Source of the DNA: JAPLJC01 sp963697965
Lineage (GTDB): Bacteria > Desulfobacterota > Desulfobaccia > Desulfobaccales > 0-14-0-80-60-11
Assembly: GCA_963697965.1 (NCBI GenBank)
Contig: OY969108.1
Span: 930,001-994,000, forward strand
Direction: 5' to 3'
Length of the DNA stretch: 64,000 bases
Shown in pieces: positions 43,732-52,862 of this stretch (the stretch's first letter is position 1; each line of letters begins with the position of its first letter). The translations under genes and the position numbers were made by a program. The notes beneath the pieces were generated by a model. The model did not search any database. It had not been told where the DNA came from and saw nothing but the letters and a program-made list of their open reading frames with translations.

Positions 43732-46700
43732 ATGCCTCCATCCGAGTTCGTCCATCTCCATGTTCACACCGCCTATAGCCTGCTGGACGGCGCCGTCCGC
43801 GTGCAGGACCTGCTGGCCCAGGCCCAGGCCTATGAGATGCCCGCAGTGGCCATCACCGACCACGGCACCCTGTTCGGAGTCCTCGATTTCTACCAGAAGG
43901 CCAAAGCCGCGGGCATCAAGCCGATCCTGGGTTGCGAGCTCTACGTGGCCCCGGGCTCCCGGCAGGACCGCAAGGGCAAGGCGGACCACCATCACCTGGT
44001 GGTGCTGGCCGAGAACCTGCAGGGCTATCAGAACCTCATCCGTCTGGTGACCCGGGCGCACCTGGAGGGCTTCTACTATCGCCCCCGGGTGGATCGGGAA
44101 CTCCTCGAGGAGCTGAACGGCGGCCTGATTGCCATGTCCGCCTGCCTCCATGGCAAGGTGGCCCAGCGTTTGCTGGCAGATGACCCCCAGGGCGCTGAAA
44201 CCGCGGCCCGGGAATACGCCGAGCTTTTCCCGGGGCGCTTTTACCTGGAGGTTCAGGCCAACGGATTGCCGGAGCAGCTCAAGGTGAACGAGGCCTTACT
44301 TTCGCTGGCGCCTCGCTGGGGGATTCCATTGGTGGCCACCAATGACGTCCACTATCTGCGCCCCGAAGACGCCCGGGCCCAGGACGTGCTGCTGTGCATC
44401 CAGACGGGGAAGACGGTAAACACCGCCGGCCGCATGAAATTTCAGACCGACCAGCTCTATTTCAAGAGCCCCGCGGAGATGGCCCAGGCCATCCCCAACC
44501 CCGCCGCCCTGGCCGCCGCGGGGGAGATTGCGGCCCGCTGCGACCTCGCCCTGGACCTGGGCCATTATCGCTTCCCGGTGTACCCGGCGGCCCACGGCCA
44601 GAGCATGGAGTCTCTGCTGAGCGAGCGGGCCCGGGAGGGTCTCGCGGCCCGCCTGGCGGCCTCTCCGGCGGACCAGCGGCGGCAGCCGGAGGAGGCCTAC
44701 TGGCAGCGCCTGGAATACGAGACCGATATCCTGGTGAAGATGGGCTTTGCCGGTTATTTTCTGGTGGTGGCCGACATCATCGCCTATGCCCGGCATCAGC
44801 AGATCCCCGTGGGCCCGGGCCGGGGCTCCGCGGCCGGCAGTCTGGCGGCCTACTCCCTGGGGATCACCGACCTGGACCCGCTGGCCTACGGGTTATTCTT
44901 CGAGCGCTTCCTCAACCCGGAGCGCACAAGCCCGCCTGATATCGACGTGGACTTCTGTTACGAGCGCCGGGGGGAGATCATCGACTACGTCTCCCGGACT
45001 TACGGCTGGCAAAACGTGGCTCAGATCACCACCTTCGGCAGCATGAAGACCCGCCAGGTGATCCGGGACGTGGGCCGGGCCCTGGAAGTGCCTTACCCGG
45101 AAGTGGACCGGGTCGCCAAGCTGGTGCCGGAGAGACTGAACATCACCCTGGAGGCGTCCCTGCAGATGGAGCCGCGTCTTAGGGAACTGCGAGACACCAA
45201 CCCCACGGTCCGGGAAGTCCTGGCCATCGCCGCGGTCCTGGAGGGCCTGCCCCGGCACGCCTCCACCCATGCCTCGGCGGTGGTCATCGCCGACCGCCCC
45301 CTGATCGACTACCTTCCCCTTTATAAAGGCAACAAGGGGGAGCTGGTCACCCAGTTCGACATGAAGGGGGTGGAAAAGGTGGGCCTGGTGAAATTCGACT
45401 TCCTGGGCCTGCGCACCCTGACGGTCATCGACCAGACGGTCGGCCTCATCCAACGGCAACACCAGGCCGATTTTGACATTCACACCATCCCCCTGGACGA
45501 TGCCGCCAGCTTCCAGTTACTCCAGGCGGCCAACACCGCCGGGGTCTTCCAGTTGGAAAGCGCCGGAATACGCGCCCTGATGGTGCGCCTGCGGCCGACG
45601 GCCTTTGAGGACATCATCGCCCTGGTGGCCCTTTACCGGCCGGGCCCCATGGAAAGCGGCATGCACGACGACTACGTGCGCCGCAAACACGGAGAGGCCA
45701 AGGTCAATTATTTTTTACCGCAACTGGAGCCCATCCTCAAAGAGACCTATGGGGTCATCCTCTACCAGGAACAGGTGATGCAAATCGCCGCGGTGGTTTC
45801 CGGTTTCTCCCTGGCGGAGGCGGATCTGCTGCGCCGGGCCATGGGCAAAAAAGACCCAGCGGTGATGGAGGCTCAGCGGCACCGCTTCCTTTCCGGGGCC
45901 GCGGGGAATGGCATCCCCAAGGCCAAGGCCCAGGAACTCTTCAATCTGATCGAAAAGTTTGCCGGTTACGGTTTCAACAAGTCCCACAGCGCCGCCTACG
46001 CCCTGGTGGCTTATCAGACCGCCTATCTCAAGGCCCACTATCCTTTGGAGTTTTTGGCGGCGGTCCTGAACAGCGAAATCAACAATACCGCGGCCCTGGC
46101 CAGGCATATCATGGAGGCCCGGGATGAGGGGATCGAGCTCTTGCCGCCGGACATTAACAAGAGTTCCCGGGATTTCACGGTGGAGGGGGGCAAGGTGCGC
46201 TATGGCCTGGCCGGGGTGAAAAACGTGGGCATGGGGGCCATCCAGGAGATTTTGGAAGCCCGGGGACCGGGCAGGTTCGAGAGTTTCCGGGACTTCCTGG
46301 AAAGGATCAGTTTAAGCAAGGTGAACCGCAAGGTGCTGGAATCCCTGATCCAGGCTGGGGCCTTCGACGCCTTGCAGCTCCGGCGTTCCCGCCTCATGGC
46401 CGGTCTGGACCAGGCCCTGGAAAAGGCCCAGAACCTGAAGCGGCTCCAGAGACACCAAGCAGATGTCCATGTTCACCGGGCTGGCCGTGTCCCACAACGA
46501 CGACGAATGGCTGCCGGAGGCGGAGCCCTGGGAGAAGTCCGTGAAGCTGGCCAGGGAAAAGGAGGCCTTGGGGGTCTATCTCTCCGGCCATCCCCTGGAC
46601 GCTTATCGCAGCCAGCTCAAGGTCCGGGCCAGGGTCACCACCGCCGACCTGGCCGAAATCCCGGATTCCCAGGAGGTCAGCCTGGGGGTGGTGGTCACGT

Positions 46701-47164
46701 CCCTGAAGGAAAAGGTGGGCAAGAAAGGCGGCCACCTGGCCATCCTGACGGTGGAGGACCTGGCCGGCAGCGTGGAAGTCCTGGTCTTCGGCGAGGTTTA
46801 TGAGCGGGCGGCATCATGGCTTAAAGAACCCAGCCTCCCACTCTGGCTGAAGGGTGCGGTGATCCAGGAAGAACAAGGGACCAAACTGCGGGCCTTGGAG
46901 ATCGCCCCCCTGGAGACCGCCCTGGCCCGCTGGCCGGAAAGGCTGGACCTCCAGGTCCAGGCCGCCAGCGTCACCCCGGAGCAACTGCTCAAACTCAAGG
47001 AAGTCCTGGGCCGCCATCCCGGACCGGTTCCCGCCTTCCTACACTTCCTGGACGCCAGGGAGGAGGCGGTCCTGGCCTTGCCCCCCGCCCTGGGCCTCAG
47101 CCCCACAGCCGAGCTGGCAAAAGAAGTCAACCACCTGTTGGGCTATCCGGCCCTCAGCCTCTAG
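43732..47164 (+). CDS. dnaE: DNA polymerase III alpha subunit, interrupted by one frameshift
   Basis: Replicative polymerase. Order: N-terminal PHP domain (FVHLHVHTAYSLLDGA, ITDHGTLFGV), catalytic palm with Asp 405 and 407 in PDIDVDF, GPGRGSAAGS, fingers (GLVKFDFLGLRTLTVI, ALYRPGPMES, YGVILYQEQVM, FNKSHSAAYA), helix-hairpin-helix (LESLIQAGAFDAL) and C-terminal OB/tau-binding part (EVSLGVVVTSLKEKVGKKGG). Similarity leaves the first frame near 46449 (KRLQR) and resumes in another frame at DTKQMSMFTGL (46451 on); the site is an AGAGAC dinucleotide run. Corrected length about 1,143 residues, normal for DnaE. Because dnaE is normally essential, a sequence error is the likeliest cause. Confidence 0.9.
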
Positions 47165-47595
47165 AACCAAGTCAATTTCAAAGTTGAGACCTCTGCGAAA
47201 ATCAAACTTTGGCATCTATGAGATTTTTCGGTCGCTTCGCTCCCTCAGAATGACAAGAAGGGGCCTTGCACAGAACTCTCAAGTTGGAGGTTTGCCCCGG
47301 AGCAACCAGCCGCAGCGGCCCCAAATCGCTTTTAGGTCCCCCGGAAAGAGAGGGTGGGGGCGAATTTTTTTGAAAAAATCCCCGTCGCCGATTGTCAATG
47401 GAAAATTAATGAATAATATAAAAAAGACGGTGATTCATGATTTTCTCAGGATGGGCTACCCTTTACCAATTCTGATTTCTCTGGCGAGCCTCACGGTCGA
47501 TGATCTCTACAAACTTGTGAGCAAAAATTTGAATGATTTAACAAAGATGTAACCAGTCATCTCGTTAACGGTTTGATTTTACTTTAAAATAAATT
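47165..47595. other. Intergenic region between dnaE and glnA
   Basis: About 430 bases. Near 47220-47255 is a stretch (TTTTTCGGTCGCTTCGCTC) of the kind often dispersed in such genomes. A 47-codon frame at 47409-47552 (MNNIKKTVIHDF...) has a reasonable composition but no ribosome site; it is not called as a gene. The last 100 bases are AT-rich promoter sequence. Confidence 0.4.
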
Positions 47596-47611
47596 TGGTA
47601 TAAAAATTGCT
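47596..47611 (+). promoter_or_regulatory. Sigma-54 (-24/-12) promoter of glnA
   Basis: TGGTATAAAAATTGCT keeps the GG and GC elements at exact sigma-54 spacing, 42 bases before the glnA start. Nitrogen-responsive sigma-54 control of glutamine synthetase is well established in Proteobacteria. No NtrC-type site was recognised upstream. Confidence 0.65.
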
Positions 47612-47652
47612 TCTAATTTTCAAAATAACCTTGATTTAGGGGAGGGTCTAAC

Positions 47653-48985
47653 GTGCTGAGTTGCAAGACGGTGGAAGACGTTTTCCGAGTCGTCCGGGAT
47701 AAGGAAATTAGCTTTATTCAGATCTGGTTCTCGGACATTTTGGGAGTGTTGAAGAGTTTTTCTATCCGCCCTTCAGAGTTGGAAGAGGCGATGAGCGAAG
47801 GCATGGGGTTCGACGGTTCCTCCATCGAGGGCTTTGCCGCGCATTGAAGAGAGCGACATGATCGCCAAGCCCGACCCCACCACCTTCCAGATCCTGCCCT
47901 GGCGGCCGGATGAGAGGCCGGTGGCCCGGATGTTCTGCGACGTCCTGCAACCGGACGGCACCCCCTATCCCGGTGACCCCCGCTATGCCCTGAAACGCAT
48001 GCTGGCCAAGGCGGCGGAGAAAGGCTACACCTATTACGTCGGGCCGGAATTGGAATACTTTTACTTCCGGGACAGCACCTGCACCGAGACCCTGGACTCC
48101 GGCGGTTATTTCGACGCCCCGCCCCTGGACGTGGCCAACGATCTGCGGCGCCACACCATCTTCGGCCTGGAGAGCATGGGCGTCCGCATCGAGTACAGCC
48201 ATCACGAAGTGGCCGCCTCCCAGCATGAAATTGACATGCGTTACGACGATGGCTTGACCATGGCCGACAAGACCATGACCCTCAGGGCCACGGTGAAGGC
48301 CATCGCCATGGTCAATGGCGTTTATGCCACCTTCATGCCCAAGCCCATTTTCGGCATCAACGGCAGCGGCATGCACACCCACCAGTCCCTCTTCAAGGGC
48401 AAGAAAAACGCCTTGTATAATGCCAATGACAAGTATAACCTGTCGGCCGAGGGCAAGAGTTACATCGCCGGGTTGCTGAAGCACGCCCGGGAAATCACCG
48501 GCATCTGCAGCCAGTGGGTGAATTCCTACAAGCGCCTGGTGCCAGGCTACGAGGCCCCGGTGTACATCTGTTGGGCCCGGCGCAACCGCTCCGCCCTGGT
48601 GCGGGTGCCCATGTATAAACCCGGCAAAGAGGCGGCCACCCGCTGCGAATACCGCGCCCCAGACCCCGCCTGCAACCCCTACCTGGCCTTTGCGGTGATG
48701 CTGGCCGCCGGCCTCAAGGGCATCGAAGACAAGTACGCCTTGCCGGACCCGGTGGAAATGGATATCTACCACCTCTCCGAAAACGAACGGAAGCGCCATG
48801 GGATCAAGGAACTGCCCGGCAGCCTCGCGGAGGCGGTGGCCGAGGTGGAAAAGAGCGCCCTGGTGAAGGAAGCCCTGGGAGCGCACATCCATAGCAAATT
48901 CCTGGCAAACAAGAAGATGGAGTGGGACGCCTACCGGACGCACGTGAGCGCCTACGAGATCGAACGCTACTTGCCCATCTTGTAA
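47653..48985 (+). CDS. glnA: Glutamine synthetase type I, interrupted by one frameshift
   Basis: Makes glutamine from glutamate, ammonia and ATP. GTG start 8 bases after GGGGAGGG. The N-terminal beta-grasp (FSDILGVLKSFSIRPSELEEAM, FDGSSIEGF) reads in the first frame to 47847; the catalytic domain (RIEESDMIAKPDPTTF, GPELEYFYF, SHHEVAASQHEID, GSGMHTHQS, NSYKRLVPGYEAP, EYRAPDPACNPYLAFAVML) continues in another frame. One extra base at 47837-47840 explains it: GCC-(G)-CGC-ATT restores GFARIEESDM. Corrected length about 443 residues, as in GSI-alpha. The adenylylation Tyr region (NLTP-DLY of GSI-beta) is absent, also as in GSI-alpha. The sigma-54 promoter and the terminator make it a single-gene unit. 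Confidence 0.92.
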
Positions 48986-49022
48986 AGCAAAGGGCAGCCA
49001 CCGGTTAACGACGGCTCATCAC

Positions 49023-49055
49023 GCAGGCCGGGAAATTTCCCGGCCTGCTTTTTTT
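49023..49055 (+). terminator. Intrinsic terminator of glnA
   Basis: GCAGGCCGGGAAA and TTTCCCGGCCTGC are perfect inverse complements (13-bp arms, no unpaired loop in the primary sequence), followed by seven T. It lies 38 bases after the glnA stop. Confidence 0.9.
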
Positions 49056-49327
49056 GGGTTCCCAAGCTGGAGTTTGGGAATGAGAGAAGATAACCCTGAT
49101 AAGTGTCGGCCACGGCCGTCCAGGAAAATCTATTTGGTGCGCAGTGCGCACCCTAAGGCTCCTAGGGCAGGCTGCCCCCGCCGCCTTAACCAGTTCCCCT
49201 GAATTACCACTCACCAGGCTTCTCTAAGTATGCCGACCAGATTATCTGTTTCAAAATGAAACTTTTAATTGTCTCAAACCTCTGTCCCTGGTAAATTTGG
49301 GCAAATCGAGAAAGAGAAAAATCCTTT

Positions 49328-50764
49328 ATGAAAAAAGCCACCTACAAGATCCGGCGCCTGATCATCCTGGCCTTTCTATTTAGCGTCCTGGCGGTGCTGG
49401 TCTTCGCGGGATTCAGCTTCCAGGTGCACCGGGAAATCGGCCATCGCCTGCGGCTGCTGGAACTCACCGACGACCTGTTTCAGAGCCTGCTGGAGATGCG
49501 CCGTTTTGAAAAGAATTTCTTCCTTTACCACGAGCCTGCCAGCCTAAAGGAGGCCGGCCATTATACGGGACATGTGGTTGAACTTTACTTGAGCCACGAA
49601 GCGGAGATCCTGCGGCTTAAGAAAGACCCCCAGGCGCCGGAGTTTGGTAAAACACTCGACCGGTATCAAGAAGTTTTGGCCAAGATCGAAACAGAACTCC
49701 AAGGGCCTGCCTCCGGCAATCGCAATTTTGCCGCAGAAGAAGTGGAAATGCGAAGCCTGGGGCAGAACCTGCTGAACATTACCGAAAGGTGGGAGAAGGA
49801 GCAAAGGCTCGAGATCGACCGCTTGTTCAAGCGCGCCATGGAGCTATTCGTCGGCTCGGTTGTGGTCTTCCTGGCCCTGGGCGTCCTGGTGGCCTTCTAT
49901 CTCACCCGCATGCTGGTGCGGCCCCTCTCCCAGATGCAGCAAGCCATGAATCAGATTGCCCATGGGGATTTCGCCCCTATTTCTCAAACGGAGTCCTCCC
50001 CGGAAGAGTTCTCGGCCCTGTTCCGGGCCTTCAATCGCATGACCCACGAACTGCAGGTGCATCAGGAGGAACTGGTGCAATCGCGCAAGATCGCCGCGGT
50101 GGGCACCCTCACCTCGGGCATCGCCCATGAACTCAATAATCCCATCAACAATATCGTGCTCTCAGCCGAAGTCCTCAAGGAGGACTTCCGGGAGCTGAGT
50201 CAGGAAGAGGCCCTGGGGTTGATCCAGGATATCATGGGGCAGGCGGAGCGGGCCGCGGATATCGTCAAGGGACTCCTCGATTTTTCCCGGTCGGAGCGCC
50301 CCGAGATCGAGCCCCTGGACATCGCCGCGGTCGTTCAGGATACCCTGAAGCTGGTGCGCAACCAGTTGTCGCTCTCCGGCATCCAGGCGGACCTGGACCT
50401 GCCCCAGAATCTGCCCCAGGTGCAGGGGAACCGCAAGAGCCTGCAGCAGGTCTTTCTAAACCTCTTCATCAACGCCATCCAGGCCATGCTGGACGGAGGC
50501 AGCCTCACTGTCCGGGCCTATCCCACCCCGGACGGCCAATGGCTAAAAGTTCAGGTGACGGATACCGGCATGGGAATCGCGGCCGAGCACCTGCCCCACA
50601 TCTTTGACCCCTTTTACACCACCAAGGAGGTGGGCCGGGGCACGGGCCTGGGCCTTTCCGTGACTTACGGCATCGTCGAAAAACATGGGGGCCGAATTGA
50701 GGTGGAGAGCGAAAAGGGCAAGGGGTCGACCTTCAGCGTGGTGCTGCCGGTGCGCCAGGGGTGA
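49328..50764 (+). CDS. Membrane sensor histidine kinase (4-helix sensor, HAMP, HisKA, HATPase)
   Basis: A 478-residue kinase. TM1 about 12-30, periplasmic helical sensor 31-172 containing LLEMRRFEKNFFLYHEP (a motif of HBM/four-helix-bundle sensors), TM2 about 173-192, HAMP 193-246, HisKA with phospho-acceptor His 267 in GIAHELNNP, and the ATPase boxes NLFINAIQAM, DTGMGI, FYTTK, GTGLGL. No receiver gene directly follows; single receivers lie at 55438 and 59281. It has the same layout, with His also at 267, as the kinase at 57837. The signal is unknown. Confidence 0.88.
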   Translation: MKKATYKIRRLIILAFLFSVLAVLVFAGFSFQVHREIGHRLRLLELTDDLFQSLLEMRRFEKNFFLYHEPASLKEAGHYTGHVVELYLSHEAEILRLKKDPQAPEFGKTLDRYQEVLAKIETELQGPASGNRNFAAEEVEMRSLGQNLLNITERWEKEQRLEIDRLFKRAMELFVGSVVVFLALGVLVAFYLTRMLVRPLSQMQQAMNQIAHGDFAPISQTESSPEEFSALFRAFNRMTHELQVHQEELVQSRKIAAVGTLTSGIAHELNNPINNIVLSAEVLKEDFRELSQEEALGLIQDIMGQAERAADIVKGLLDFSRSERPEIEPLDIAAVVQDTLKLVRNQLSLSGIQADLDLPQNLPQVQGNRKSLQQVFLNLFINAIQAMLDGGSLTVRAYPTPDGQWLKVQVTDTGMGIAAEHLPHIFDPFYTTKEVGRGTGLGLSVTYGIVEKHGGRIEVESEKGKGSTFSVVLPVRQG

Positions 50765-50771
50765 GCAGGGC

Positions 50772-50790
50772 CCCGGGCGTGGCGCCCGGG
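50772..50790 (+). terminator. Strong hairpin after the kinase gene
   Basis: CCCGGGCG-TGG-CGCCCGGG, an 8-bp perfect stem, begins 8 bases after the stop codon. No T-run follows, so it may only stabilise the mRNA end. Confidence 0.4.
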
Positions 50791-50995
50791 TGATTGGCCT
50801 AACGGTTTTAAGGCGGCTTCCAAGAGCGTTTGGAGCTTCCCCGGGGATGCCGGGGGGGCGGCCTGGAGTGCGAACCCTCTGGCCTTGAGAGCTTGCCCCG
50901 GCAAAACGAAGGAGAGATTTGGCTGGTCCGGGGGCAGGAAAAGTGGTGGGTCTCACGGATATCGCAGGGCAACAACAAAGAAAGGGGAACTAGGC

Positions 50996-51931
50996 ATGTC
51001 CTTTAGTCTTTATCTTCCACTGGCCGGCAACAGCATCAACATCCTGCTGCTTTTCGGATTAGGGGGCGCGGTGGGCTTCCTCTCGGGCGTGTTCGGGGTG
51101 GGTGGCGGCTTTCTCATGACCCCGCTGTTGATCATGATCGGCATTCCCCCCACGGTGGCCGCGGCCTCGGATTCCAACCAGATCGTGGCGGCCTCCACCT
51201 CCGGCGCCTACGCCCATTACCGCCTGGGGAACGTGGATTTCAAGATGGGGCTCTACCTGCTCATCGGTGGGGTCTTCGGCGGCACCCTCGGGGTCCAACT
51301 CATCAAGGTTCTACGCTCCATGGGGAACGCCGACTTCGTCATCAAAATCACCTACGTGGTGATGCTGGGGGTGATTGGGGGCTACATGTTCATGGAAAGC
51401 CTCCAGGCCCTCCGCAAGAAACCGGCGCTGGAAGCCAGGCGGCCTGTTGAGCCTGCCAAGGTTTCCCGGTACAACCACTTCATCCAATCCCTGCCGTACC
51501 AGACGAGATTCGACAAGTCCGGGGTTACCCTGTCGCCCCTGCTGCCCCTCATTCTGGGGACCTTCGTGGGCATCCTGGCGGCCATCATGGGGGTGGGCGG
51601 CGGTTTCATCATGGTACCGGTGATGGTTTACATGCTGCGCATGCCCATGCACGTGGTAGTGGGCACCAGCCTGTTCCAGATCCTCTTCACCTGTATTGAC
51701 GTCACCATCATGCAGTCCATTTCCAATTTTACCGTGGACTTGGTGCTGGCGCTTATTCTACTGCTCGGTTCCACTCTGGGGGCCCAGTTCGGGGTGCGTC
51801 TGAGCCGGCGGCTGAAGGCCGACCAGTTAAAGATTCTGCTGGCCTCCATCGTCCTCCTCGTTATGGTGCAAATGCTGGCCAGCCTCATCATTCCGCCCCA
51901 TCTGATGCTGGCACCCAAGGGCGGACACTGA
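50996..51931 (+). CDS. TauE/SafE family membrane exporter
   Basis: A 311-residue permease with eight or nine helices. The duplicated motif VGFLSGVFGVGGGFLMTPLL and VGILAAIMGVGGGFIMVPVM marks the two family repeats. Members export sulfite, sulfoacetate or other organosulfur or carboxylic anions. ATG after AAAGGGG; the upstream extension of the frame has no family match. It is followed after 1 base by the TIGR02186 gene, a known partner arrangement. In a sulfur-metabolising anaerobe sulfite or sulfonate transport is the obvious guess. Confidence 0.88.
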   Translation: MSFSLYLPLAGNSINILLLFGLGGAVGFLSGVFGVGGGFLMTPLLIMIGIPPTVAAASDSNQIVAASTSGAYAHYRLGNVDFKMGLYLLIGGVFGGTLGVQLIKVLRSMGNADFVIKITYVVMLGVIGGYMFMESLQALRKKPALEARRPVEPAKVSRYNHFIQSLPYQTRFDKSGVTLSPLLPLILGTFVGILAAIMGVGGGFIMVPVMVYMLRMPMHVVVGTSLFQILFTCIDVTIMQSISNFTVDLVLALILLLGSTLGAQFGVRLSRRLKADQLKILLASIVLLVMVQMLASLIIPPHLMLAPKGGH

Positions 51932-51932
51932 G

Positions 51933-52712
51933 ATGGGGGCCAAGGGTCATTTCGGAAAAAGGTTGATGGCGACCCCTTTGCTGCTCCTGTTTTTGAGCTT
52001 GCCTTCCCTGGTCTGGGGGGCCTCCCTGGATCTTAAGGTCATTCCTCCCCGGGTGGAAATCGGGGCCTTCTTCCGGGGCCCCCGGGTGACGGTAACGGCC
52101 ATGATCCCCCAGGGGGCCGAGGCGGTCATGGAAGTGGTGGGTGAGACCCGGGACGAGCATCTGATGCGCAAGGGGCGCAGAGGCGGGTTGTGGATGAACG
52201 TGGGCGAGATCGATTTCCACGGCGCCCCTTCCCTGTATATGGCCATGAGCACCAACCCCAAACTTTTGGAAGTCGATGGGGCGGCGGACCCTTGGGGCTT
52301 TCCGGCCCTGAAGACGCGGGTGACCATGTCGGGCCTGGTCCAAGACCAGCAGCGGGATGAATTCTTCGACCAGTTCCTGCAGATGAAGGAGAGCGAGGGG
52401 CTTTACAAAACCTTTCGAGAGCCTATCAAGGAATCCGGGGCCACCGGCGGCCTGGTTCCCGTGAAGGGCGAGTTTCAGCTGCCCACCAACGTCAAGCCGG
52501 GCAGCTACCAAGTCTGCCTCTCGGTGATTCAGGAAGGGCATATAATCGCCAAGGATTGTGGGGAGCTCAAGGTGGAGATGGTGGGCTTTCCGGCCATGAT
52601 TGCCACAATGGCGTATCAGCACAGCGTCATCTATGGTATTTTGGCGGTGGTTATCGCCATCGTCACCGGCTTTGCCATAGGCTTTATCTTCAAGGGCGGC
52701 GGCGGGCATTAG
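51933..52712 (+). CDS. TIGR02186 family membrane-anchored protein
   Basis: A 259-residue protein with a signal peptide (ATPLLLLFLSLPSLVWGA), a long periplasmic beta-rich region starting SLDLKVIPPRVEIGAFFRGPRVTVTAMIPQGAEAVMEVVG, and one C-terminal helix (VIYGILAVVIAIVTGFAIGFIF). I recognise the TIGR02186 family, which is usually encoded beside TauE/SafE permeases. The pair is adjacent here (1-base gap), so it is probably an accessory of the exporter. Molecular function is unknown. Confidence 0.8.
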   Translation: MGAKGHFGKRLMATPLLLLFLSLPSLVWGASLDLKVIPPRVEIGAFFRGPRVTVTAMIPQGAEAVMEVVGETRDEHLMRKGRRGGLWMNVGEIDFHGAPSLYMAMSTNPKLLEVDGAADPWGFPALKTRVTMSGLVQDQQRDEFFDQFLQMKESEGLYKTFREPIKESGATGGLVPVKGEFQLPTNVKPGSYQVCLSVIQEGHIIAKDCGELKVEMVGFPAMIATMAYQHSVIYGILAVVIAIVTGFAIGFIFKGGGGH

Positions 52713-52862
52713 TTAGCCCCCGGGAGGGGCAGAACCGCATCGATTTTGATCTTGAAAACTTGCCTGGTTGACGCCGGGGGGAAAGGGATGACGGCAAAAT
52801 GAGAAGGACTCACGGTTTGGCCCCGTTTGCCTGTCCGCCGGTTACACTGGCAAATTAAGCAT

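Noticed and set aside
47409..47552. 47-codon ORF between dnaE and glnA
   Set aside because: Plausible composition but no ribosome site or family; not enough to call a gene.
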